Notes under the pieces: model-generated | Seen by the model: the letters and a program-made list of their open reading frames with translations, nothing else | What the model was told of the DNA's origin: nothing | Database searches by the model: none | Program-made: the position numbers and the translations under genes | Assembly (NCBI GenBank): GCA_024734495.1 | Contig: JALMQS010000099.1 | Location: 67,502,483-67,566,482, forward strand | From: Forficula auricularia | Taxonomy: Eukaryota; Arthropoda; Insecta; Dermaptera; Forficulidae | DNA length: 64,000 nt | Direction: 5' to 3' | Shown here: one piece after another, positions 35,901 to 47,900 of the stretch | Layout: every line of letters starts with the position of its first letter | Numbering within the stretch: the first letter of the stretch is position 1

Positions 35901-38900
35901 TCCAAATAATTAATATAACTTCCCTATTCTTCTTATCAATCTTGCCTTATTAAAAGAGAAAGAAAAATCTTCTTAATTTTTGAAAGTAAAACTGTGTAAA
36001 CTGAAGATGGGTTCGACTAGTCCCGAAACATGTATTAACAATAATCTAGACCCACGGGAAGTGTGTCAGCCAAGTTCGGAAAAACGGGCGACGCACCGGC
36101 CATGTGTAGGTATATTTACAAGAACCATTTCAAGATACTTTCGAGCCCCCCATAACTCAAAAACTATTAGACTTACACACTTGAAATTTTGCATGCGTAA
36201 TAACACCAATTTCATGAATAAATCTATTATAGTTCTTAAGTTATTAAGCTCTGAAAAGTGCCATTTTTAACATTGACTGACTGACTGACATATCAAAAAC
36301 CTAAAGTACTTCCGCTGATCCTAGAATGCTGAAATTTGGCATACTGGTAGAGATTGGGCTACAATTAAAGGAAAAAATCGGAAAAAGGGAAACTTTTGCT
36401 TTTTCAGGGCCTAAAATGAAGAGGTGAAACTGATTATAGGCTTAATTATTAGGTTGATGCATAATTATGGAACGTTTTTTAAAAATATTTTTATTCAGCA
36501 AAAACAATAATAAAATTTAACAAAAACATGTTTAAATGATTATTCGGGAACGTATTCACCATCTACTTCAATAACTGCTTCCCATTTGCTTGGTAGTCGG
36601 TCGATTCCACGGGCGAAGAAGTCACGATTCTTGGAGGCAATCCACGCTTTGACATCGGCCACCAACTCATCCAAATCGTCCTAGATCTTAGTCTTTTGCC
36701 AGTTTTTCAAAGAGCGGTTGATGTGATAGTCCGTCGGTGCTTCGGTCGGTGAGTACGGCGGATGTGGGAGTAGATCCCAGCCTTTATTGGCGATGAATTC
36801 GACGACCCGGCCCTCAACATGTGGACGTGCGTTATCGTGATGGAACACGATGTGGTTCTTTTTGCGCGGTCTTTTCGCCTCGATTGCACCGTGAAGACGA
36901 TCAAGCCAATTTCCATACCTTGCCAACCTTTTTGAGGCGTCAAACGATCGTTGATTGGTCGACTGGTTGCGCCAATCGCAACCGTGAGCTTATTGCATGT
37001 GTGATCATCGTTTTTACGATTTTTGTGCAGAAAAAATATCTCTAGGGCAGTGTTCGTCAACTCGATAGAACAGCGCGAGGGAGGCGCTCGCTCTGGGAAC
37101 AGCCATAAACAAATTTATGTTTATTTATATAATTAATTTTTTCTCATTCTTGTGGAATCATCGAATCTGTGCATATCATGTTCTGCTAATCAGAGTCCAG
37201 TCTCCCATTTTACTCTCATATTTTTATTTGTTGATGTTCTTTCTTCCCCATATCAATTGTGTATTGATAGAATATCAGCTAGTGAGTTGATATTTAATTA
37301 CCGAACATCACAACTGGACTTCAAAACTTCTGCTTCCTGGTAGCTGTACCATCTTCTCTCTCTCTCAGTATCGACTTCATTGGAAGGAAATACACATTCG
37401 TCTTATTTTTGGTACAGATTGGCCTGGAAGAAATTCTCACATTCAACGGATTCGTCAAACCTTCTCAACAAACTGCTAAGTGAAACCATTTAACCTTATC
37501 CAATTTTATTACACTTTTTTTACAATTCATTCTAACTGAAAAACTCTCACCCTTCTTATTGAATACAATCCATTTGTTTTTGAACAGTTCATCTCTTCTA
37601 CGCAAATCATTTCTCAAATCCATTTACCTATTATATTTATTTTATAAATAAATATGGCCGCCTTGTCAATGGCTAATTAGTTCTAATATTTAATTTTAAT
37701 TAAACATTTAATCCTGTTACTACTACTAACTTTAATTGAAAAATTGTTAATTAGATTTAATTAATTAATTTTAAAATTCATTCGTTTATTTGTCTCAAAT
37801 ACTTTCTGTTTAATTAACTTATAATTTACCCTGTTAATAATAATAAAAATAAAGTGATAATTTCTAATCATAATTCATATTCACAATTCAATTGGACTTT
37901 GCAATTTTTTCTCAGATAATTTTCTTGTTATATTTTTTTTATTTATTCTCGACTTTCAGAGGTAAGCAAGAACCTTCTAATTTAAATTCAATTTCATAAT
38001 ATGGTGATAATTTAATCACATTAAAACTAACATAAAAGTTTAAGTGCGCTGGGCAACTGAAAAACTTTTGGAGTCACTGTTATTATTTTTTAATCCTAGC
38101 ATATTTTTTTTTAATTTTGTTGAACTTTGAATTTTTCTAACTTTTTTCTACCCTGACTATCAGTTGGCTCAACCATTTAAATTTTTTGGTGACCCCGACG
38201 TGATCCAAACTGCTAACTTGCTTACACTGTATAGTCATCGCCAAACAAAGTGCAAATAATTTTATTGAAATTATCATTTATTTTTATTTTTATTTTTACA
38301 TTATTCTTATTTTATTTTTAGTTGTAATTATACAAATTGTTCTTACTCATTGTATTTAGTCATAATCTTTCACAATGCCACCCAAATCAGTTCTTGACAC
38401 AGTAAAAGGGGAGATACAAGCTCTGGGGTTAGGAATTAAGCTTCTGCTTCAACACTCCTCTTACAAGGAAAATCCTCAGAGGGCAACACTTGTAGACGTA
38501 TTAGAACGGGCGGAAAAACTAATGAGTGACTTAACTAACATTATCAAAAAATCTTTTCAACATGCATTATTCACAATAGAAGGAGGTGAAAACTTAGAAG
38601 ATCAAATAACAACTCATCATAATTCACTCGTCACCTTTATTGGAGAAACCAAGATTCTTTTGTCACAAATAACCCCCTCTAGCACTACTCAGGATCTCAC
38701 ACCAACAAATACTCAGTCTTATGTTCATCTACCCACACTGAATCTTCCGAAGTTCTCAGGTGAATACGAGAACTGGAAATCGTTTTTGGATTTATTCCTC
38801 GCCACAATAGATCAAAATAAAACACTCACTAAAGCCCAAAAATTGACATACCTCAGGGGGTGCCTTTTAGGTCCGGCAGCACTAGTCATTCAAGCATATT

Positions 38901-41900
38901 CCATTACAGACGAAAATTACACAATATGCTTGGATCTACTTAAGTCTCATTATGATCGCAAGAGAGAGATCATATTCTCATTCATAGACAAGCTCCTTAA
39001 TCTACCTTCAGTAACACTTCCAACCAAAGACTCCCTCAGTCAGTTTAACATCTCAGTAAGAGACATCGCCACAAATTTAAAAACACTAGGTTTAGACCTA
39101 ACAGCCTGTAATGCTTTCATAACAAGGATCATCATGAAAAAGATTGATCCACACTCATTAGAAAGCTGGTTACATACACAAGTGGTAGATGAAGTGCCGA
39201 ACTTCGATACTCTCCTCAAACATCTAGACATCAGGTCCCAAGCTTTGGAGACACAATATAAAACTAATCAAACACCGAACAAACATCAGACAACCACATA
39301 TAATTCTCCAAAAGGGAAAACAGCCAAGACATATAATGTCACCATTACAAACAGTACATGTCCGATCTGTCAAAAATCACCGAGTCACAGAATCAAGGAA
39401 TGTCAGAAGTTCTTGACCTTATCCGTACCAGATCGATACAAAACACTCAAAGATCACAAACGGTGTGTACTTTGCTTCTCACCCACACATTTTACGAACA
39501 ATTGCACATTTAGGCCATGTTTTCTTTGCGGCAAATTACACCACCGACTCTTACATGAAAACAGAGAACACACAAATCAATCAGCACAATCTAGCTCTTC
39601 CTCTAATCAGTCTCGACCTTCTATTTCCTCTAATTCGGATCAATCGGATCTCAAGACAGAAGCCAACCCAGACGTTACTCCCACCCAGAAGACTTGTGTG
39701 GCCCAACAAACCAGGAAACAGGGACTTAAACAGGTGCCATTACTCTCCACAGTCAGAATCCATCTCTTACATAATAATGGTACCATACATCCAGCGAGAT
39801 TCCTACTTGATTCAGCAAGTGAGGTTTCCATCATATCCAAACAGTTGGCACGCACTCTGGGTACCAGAAGAAAACCAGATCCGATTCATATAGAAGGATT
39901 GGGCACCGCAAACAAAATGGAATCCACACATACGACTATGATCCATATTTCATCGTGCTACAGTGACACGAACTACCAACTGTATGAGTTCCATATAGTG
40001 GACAAAATTGAACTCACATTACCAACCAGGCCTGTCGACCCAGCCTTGGTCGCTTTTATCCAAGACAAACCACTGGCAGACCCATACTTCCACACTTCAG
40101 CTCCAATACACGGAATATTGGGAGCAACTGTATGTGCCAAGATTTTCACAGGAGAGAAGTTCAATGTTCCCAACAGTAACTTAGCAATGTTCAATACAGA
40201 ATTCGGATGGGTGTTGCTAGGCTCTGCACCAGCATTACCAAGAGAACCTCTACCAAGTGAATTGGGAAACAAACAAACAAATGAAGCAACCAAGAGTATT
40301 TTTGTGCTCACTACCAATTCACTCAAACCAGACCAGACTTCTCGCAATTTCCAGAGTTTTACATCACAAACTAACAACCTGTCAAGGACAAACAGGCCGT
40401 CCGAGATTGGTAATCGGAGGTCCACAAACAAGAAGCCTTGGCGCTCAACCTGGTCCACAGGTACTCTCAGGTTTAATCCACAAAGAAGTATTTCGCCAGA
40501 GGAACACAAACGGAAGAGTGGATCTAAATCTACGTAGCCTTCACCGAACCTCAGGAGCTCATACCTTATGAGTACGTGGATGGCAACCACGGGGTTTTCT
40601 GAGCTGAGTGCTGACATTACTTCCACTTTCTTGTGTCAGACTCCTTCTCTTTCATCTTTTCTATCGATCACTCTCGATCAGCAGTTCTTCCGATCCTGAT
40701 GCTATTAGGCAACGAGGGCTAGGGATCACTCCTTTCAGTTCTTCTCACATTTACTCTACACAGCACACTCTTACAATGAAGAACATTACAACCAACAGAG
40801 AAGAACACACACAACCAAGGAAGAACACAACCGCAACAAACAAGATCCACATACCAGATTCTCACATAGCTTACATTACAGATGTACATATTGCGAACTT
40901 CGTTCACCGGGCCCCGGTATGGTTGCGCCAATCGCAACCGTGAGCTTATTGCATGTGTGATCATCGTTTTTACGATTTTTGTGCAGAAAAAATATCTCTA
41001 GGGCAGTGTTCGTCAACTCGATAGAACAGCGCGAGGGAGGCGCTCGCTCTGGGAACAGCCATAAACAAATTTATGTTTATTGACATAATTAATTTTTCTC
41101 ATTCTTGTGGAATCATCGAATCTGTGCATATCATGTTCTGCTAATCAGAGTCCAGTCTCCCATTTTACTCTCATATTTTTATTTGTTGATGTTCTTTCTT
41201 CCCCATATCAATTGTGTATTGATAGAATATCAGCTAGTGAGTTGATATTTAATTACCGAACATCACAACTGGACTTCAAAACTTCTGCTTCCTGGTAGCT
41301 GTACCATCTTCTCTCTCTCTCAGTATCGACTTCATTGGAAGGAAATACACATTCGTCTTATTTTTGGTACAGATTGGCCTGGAAGAAATTCTCACATTCA
41401 ACGGATTCGTCAAACCTTCTCAACAAACTGCTAAGTGAAACCATTTAACCTTATCCAATTTTATTACACTTTTTTTACAATTCATTCTAACTGAAAAACT
41501 CTCACCCTTCTTATTGAATACAATCCATTTGTTTTTGAACAGTTCATCTCTTCTACGCAAATCATTTCTCAAATCCATTTACCTATTATATTTATTTTAT
41601 AAATAAATATGGCCGCCTTGTCAATGGCTAATTAGTTCTAATATTTAATTTTAATTAAACATTTAATCCTGTTACTACTACTAACTTTAATTGAAAAATT
41701 GTTAATTAGATTTAATTAATTAATTTTAAAATTCATTCGTTTATTTGTCTCAAATACTTTCTGTTTAATTAACTTATAATTTACCCTGTTAATAATAATA
41801 AAAATAAAGTGATAATTTCTAATCATAATTCATATTCACAATTCAATTGGACTTTGCAATTTTTTCTCAGATAATTTTCTTGTTATATTTTTTTATTTAT

Positions 41901-44900
41901 TCTCGACTTTCAGAGGTAAGCAAGAACCTTCTAATTTAAATTCAATTTCATAATATGGTGATAATTTAATCACATTAAAACTAACATAAAAGTTTAAGTG
42001 CGCTGGGCAACTGAAAAACTTTTGGAGTCACTGTTATTATTTTTTAATCCTAGCATATTTTTTTTTAATTTTGTTGAACTTTGAATTTTTCTAACTTTTT
42101 TTCTACCCTGACTATCAGNNNNNNNNNNNNNNNNNNNNNNNNNNNNNNNNNNNNNNNNNNNNNNNNNNNNNNNNNNNNNNNNNNNNNNNNNNNNNNNNNN
42201 NNNNNNNNNNNNNNNNNNCATCATATATATACAAAGGATTTTAAAAAAATAAAACTGATTCTCAAAATAAATGTATAATAAAATACACGAAAGTAGTAAA
42301 TAATATATCTATGAACGGACTTAAAAAAAAGAGGTTCTCTATTTGATTGAATTTTTTTTTTTTTTGTTTATGTTATTCTCATATCTCCGCCAATTGTCAA
42401 CCGATTTTGAAAATTTTTTTTGCATTGGGTCCAGTCTAGCTTCCGATTGGTCCCATTTTTTTTTCGATTTTTTTTCATAGGTATTAGACCTTTTATTATT
42501 AGGTTTGTTTAGACCTAACCTCTTGTTTATGAACCGATTTCGATGGTTCTTTATCCGAAAGGGGGTGTCTTAGGGATGGTGTCATATTAATTTGGTCAAG
42601 TTCTGATGATATAATCACTATTAATAACATCACTAAAAAGAGAAAAATAAAAAATTTTTAAGAAAAAATAAAAACCGACTTCAAAAAATTAAATGCAACA
42701 AATATAAATACACTAAAAGGTATAAAATAATTATTATCTTATTTAGTTACAACTAAACGACGAAATATTAACACGAAATTACTTTTTGAAGTTGGTGCCA
42801 AACATATACCTTTTATGAATCGCACTCGACGGATCTTACTTAGTACGTTTGGCGGGTACGCTCGCTTATAGGTATAGTTTGTTTGGCACCGACTTTTAAA
42901 AAGTAATTTCGTGTTAATATTTCGTCGTTTAGTTGTAACTAAATAAGATAATAATTATTTTATACCTTTTAGTGTATTTTTATATTTGTTGCACTTAATT
43001 TTTTTGAAGTCGGTTTTTATTTTTTCTTAAAAATTATTATTTAGTTATAACTAAACGACGAAAATATTACGAAATTACTTTTTGAAGTCGGTGCCAAACA
43101 TATACCTTTTATGAATCGCACTCGACGGAACTTAGTACGTTTGGAGGATATGCTCGCTTATAGGTATAGTTTGTTTGGTACCAACTTCAAAAAGTAATTT
43201 CCTGTTAATATTTTATTCGTTTAGTTGTAACTAAATAAGATAATAATTATTTTATACCTTTTAGTGTTATTATTTGTTGCATTTAATTTTTTGAAGTCGG
43301 TTTTATTTTTTCTTATCTATAAAAATTCCGGTTTCATATTTTTCAGACCTGGTATATTCGTTTGTTGAGTGACAATATTTATTTCAATAAAAACGAATTT
43401 TATCTTCATTTGAACCTATCAGAATATTATCTCGAGACGTTCGGAACACAGGCGAAGTCAATCACAGCCCGATCAGTAGAAAGTCCGTTCTGTAGCTAAA
43501 ATCGTTTGTATTTCCAATGCGGAGAACTGACTAGATTTTGGGCTTTCCTAGCTTTAAAACTACAGTGTGGTTCGTACACGCAGAAAAATATCCTTCATGA
43601 TTCTAGTGAGTTTTAAGTAGTTTTAAGTAGTTATAGGCATGAATAAACAATTTATTATTAAACAAATTAAATTTTTAGAAGTGAGAAATTATTATTTTTT
43701 ATGATTTTTCGGGTAAACTCCTTCGTATACAAATGATAAAACAAATTAATTAATTGTAAAGTTTTTGAGTAGCAGAGTTGTTGATTCACAAAAGAAACAA
43801 AAAGAGGTTGTCCTCTGTTTGATGCAAATAAACATACACACATATATATCGAGATTATATATTTGTATATATATTATATTATATTATTTATTTGTTTGAG
43901 ACTATAGTTTCGAAGACTTGGTCTTTCATCATCAGTCTTTTTAATTATAAATGTTGTTTTTTCATGGAGTCAATATCGTATGGATATTGAAAATGTGATG
44001 TTCTTTTACTGGATGTCAGCTTAGAATGATGAAGACCAAGGCTTCGAAACTATAGTCTCAAACAAATAAATAATATATATATACAGATATATCATCTCGA
44101 TATATATGTGTGTATGTTTATTTGCATCAAGCAGAGTGTTGTTTCTCTTTGTAAATTAATTAATGTTCAAAACATTTTTATTTCAAATTTAAAATATCAA
44201 ATGACTAGTTTCGCCAAAGTTTGGCTCATCAGATATTTTTTAGTTACAAAAGATTTAATTTAAAAACATAGCAATAGAAAAGGAAAAATAGCTTGTTGAA
44301 AAAACTATACAGAAAATTATACAGCTATATATTAATGAATTATTCACGACAAACGATAGATTCAATTTTGTTTTATAAATATTCGTGTGAGCGATTCTTT
44401 CATTAGAATCTGATCCAGGAAAATGAGTAAAAAGAGGCGCGGATAGAATGATCTCTCTTTCCTTTAGAACTAAGGTATTGCAAGGATGCCAAATACAATC
44501 TCGACCGACCTGTTTCAGATAAGTAGGATTAATTTCTTAATTTCTATTATTCTAGGTAGGAAAATATTAAATCGAAATGAATATCTGATTTAGATATTTA
44601 TCGTCTGAAATTATTAATTGGCCGCAAACAGCGTACCGAGTCTTAAAAAGTTTCACTTTTTCCTCCAATTTTTTATTGTTAGACTAACTACTTCTCAATT
44701 CGATTTAGTACGTTCTTTAAAAATATAATGGGAAATGAACTAATTACATATTGTATTATTCTTTAGAGTACGATTTGTTTGTATGAGCGATACTCATTCT
44801 TTAACCAATGAATTACACTTCACCATTCCTGATGGAGATATTTTTATTCATGCTGGCGATTTCACTGGATGCGGAGATATAGAAGAAGTGATTCAATTTA

Positions 44901-47900
44901 ACAATTGGATTGGTGATTATATTTTTTATTATTCACACTAAAATACAGTAAAACTTCGTTTATCCTGACCTCATTTATTCGGACCTCCGGATTATCCGGA
45001 TCGGATTTGTAGACATTTTTATTTTAATAAATGTTCACATAGATAAAATTTTTTTAACTCTGATAGCAAGAATGTAATTATAATATGTATGATGAAAGCA
45101 GATCCAATGGTAGTTGTGAAAAATAAGACTATAGAGGTTTTATTATTTTACATTTATTTGTTAAACAGACGTTTCGGAGATTTATTCTCTCCTTCTTCAG
45201 GGTCTATATAATTGAGGGGAAGACGAACATTAATTAGTATTAGGATTTTCACAAGTCATTCATAATATAAAAACAATATACACAAAACAAAAATAATAAT
45301 CATAAATCTACTTACAACAAAAAGTCAATGAAAGTAGTTCAAAACATAATTACTTTCTTTTCTCCTCTGACAATGCCAAAAAACATTATAAAATTTTTTT
45401 TCATCTCGAATAGAAAGTAAAGTAAAAAGCAATTGATCATCAATATGTTAATGAGATACATATAAATGAATGAATGTATAACATTAATATATTTACATAT
45501 TATTAATATTTTTTTTTTTTTTAATTAAACTCGTCACAGGAGTTTTAAATTATTAATTAAGCCATCCCAGCAAATACTCAGGTCCATCACGTCGGATCTG
45601 TAATTTACTGCGCGCGATAAGAGATTTTTAATTGTAATCATTTCCAGGATTTTTCGTTTAAAATAATTATTTTCCTGGAAAATGATATTAAATTCGTTGA
45701 AATTAAATTTATGATTTTTCTTGGGCGTGAATTGCGAGGGCTGTATTATTTTTATTCGTTTTTGAGATGGACAGTTCGTGTTCACGTAATCTCTCACTTG
45801 CTATATAGACCCTGAAGAAGGAGAGAATAAATCTCCGAAACGTCGGTTTAACAAATAAATGTAAAATAATAAAACCTCTATAGTCTTATTTTTACAACCA
45901 CCGTGGACTGCTTTCATCAACATCCAATTGCATATTTATACCAGTCCGTCTCCTAAAGAAAATCTCTATCAATATAATATGTATTTTTTATAAACAATTC
46001 TGCATGTAATTTTGATATAAACAAGTTTTTATCGTAATACATTCAAATTCACTTATTTGAGGATTTGTTTTGTTTTTATTACCCATAAATTCGGATTATC
46101 CGGTTTCCCATTTGGTCCCAGTTAGTCCGGATAAACTAGGTTCTACTAAATTCTCGATTGTCCAAATAATTAATATAACTTCCCTATTCTTCTTATCAAT
46201 CTTGCCTTATTAAAAGAGAAAGAAAATCTTCTCTAATTTTTGAAAGTAAAACTGTGTAAACTGAAGATGGGTTCGACTAGTCCCGAAACATGTATTAACA
46301 ATAATCTAGACCCACGGGAGTGTGTCAGCCAAGGTTCGGAAAAACGGGCGACGCACCGGCCATGTGTAGGTATATTTACAAGAACCATTTCAAGATACTT
46401 TCGAGCCCCCCATAACTCAAAAACTATTAGACTTACACACTTGAAATTTTGCATGCGTAATAACACCAATTTCATGAATAAATCTATTATAGTTCTTAAG
46501 TTATTAAGCTCTGAAAAGTGCCATTTTTAACATTGACTGACTGACTGACATATCAAAAACCTAAAGTACTTCCGCTGATCCTAGAATGCTGAAATTTGGC
46601 ATACTGGTAGAGATTGGGCTACAATTAAAGGAAAAAATCGGAAAAAGGGAAACTTTTGCTTTTTCAGGACCTAAAATGAAGAGGTGAAACTGATTATAGC
46701 CTTAATTATTAGGTTGATGCATAATTATGGAACGTTTTTTAAAAATATTTTTATTCAGCAAAAACAATAATAAAATTTAACAAAAACATGTTTAAATGAT
46801 TATTCGGGAACGTATTCACCATCTACTTCAATAACTGCTTCCCATTTGCTTGGCAGTCGGTCGATTCCACGGGCGAAGAAGTCACGATTCTTGGAGGCAA
46901 TCCACGCTTTGACATCGGCCACCAAGTCATCCAAATCGTCCTAGATCTTAGTCTTTTGCCAGTTTTTCAAAGAGCGGTTGATGTGATAGTCCGTCGGTGC
47001 TTCGGTCGGTGAGTACGGCGGATGTGGAGTAGATCCCAGCCTTTATTGGCGATGAATTCGACGACCCGGCGCCTCAACATGTGGACGTGCGTTATCGTGA
47101 TGGAACACGATGTGGTTCTTTTTGCGCGGTCTTTTCGCCTCGATTGCACCGTGAAGACGATCAAGCCAATTTCCATACCTTGCCAACCTTTTTGAGGCGT
47201 CAAACGATCGTTGATTGGTCGACATTGAAGTCTGCAGCCAGCATTCGTGTTGTAAGGCTTTCATCCTCTTCCACGGCTGTCAGAAGTGCCTGATCATCAA
47301 AATCCGATGGCTGACCTCTTCCTTCTATATCCTCCAAACTAGTGTCACCTGATTTGAAACGGGCAAACCACTTCCGTACTGCACTATCAGTAATTGTTCC
47401 TTCGCCAAAAAGTTCGTTGAGATCGCGAAATGACTGTGCTGCCTTCCATCCTTTCTCGTAGTGGTAGTGCATAATATGACGAATATGAATATGGTTTTCG
47501 ACACGCATTTTTATTAACTATAAATAGAGAATATTGTTTTTATAAAAAAATAAACAAAACGCCATTTTTGGCTAAAGAAAAACGCGCCAATACAAACGTT
47601 CCATAATTATGCATCAACCAAATAACATATAGTGAAAATGCAATTAAGCTAGAATTCTGAAATTTGGTATACTGGTAAAGCTTGGAACATTAATAAAGGA
47701 GAAAATTGAAAAATCGAAACTTTCCCTTCTTCGGGGCTCGAAATGAAGGGGTGAAATTTATGAAAAATCGACCGGGTTTTTAATAGATATTTTATGAGAA
47801 ATATCTAATAATTAATAATATAAATGTTTAAATGAAATTATTTACATAAATTAAAGAATAAAACTTTTCAAAAATTAATGATATCTTACCAAAAACATAA

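Larger units (their letters stand above)
36964..42118 (+). mobile_element. BEL/Pao LTR retrotransposon, internally deleted
   Basis: Two near-identical ~1.2-kb LTRs flank an internal part of only ~2.7 kb with one gag-protease frame. Reverse transcriptase, RNase H and integrase, which normally follow, are absent, so it depends on a full-length relative. It is inserted in a mariner, and the 3' LTR runs into the assembly gap. Confidence 0.85.
45091..45972 (-). mobile_element. Penelope-like element (5'-truncated) with inverted ribozyme-bearing ends, family C
   Basis: An 882-bp insertion flanked by the 12-bp direct repeat TATAATATGTAT (45079-45090 and 45973-45984), absent at the matching place in the other block (35735). 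The ends are inverted copies of ~115 bp (45097-45212 and 45800-45915). Each contains a hammerhead-like core, and between them lies a GIY-YIG-type C-terminal frame. This arrangement (terminal pLTR-like repeats with hammerheads around a Penelope ORF) is the known layout of Penelope-like elements. Confidence 0.8.
44944..46149. mobile_element. pogo/Tigger-type MITE, copy 2, split by a Penelope-like insertion
   Basis: Same MITE as 35579-35888; interrupted at 45090 by an 882-bp insertion and resumes at 45985. Confidence 0.75.

Noticed and set aside
38375..40537. A 720-residue host gene inside the MPPED-like intron
   Set aside because: LTRs, primer-binding site, gag, zinc knuckles and aspartic protease identify a BEL retrotransposon.
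41994..42278. Frames reading through the N run
   Set aside because: The amino acids are undefined and the frames exist only because of the gap.
44769..44912. Mutually exclusive alternative exon 2 in the MPPED-like gene
   Set aside because: Whole surrounding 4.5-kb blocks are duplicated across an N gap, and the acceptor carries a frame-breaking extra base; an assembly artefact is more likely.
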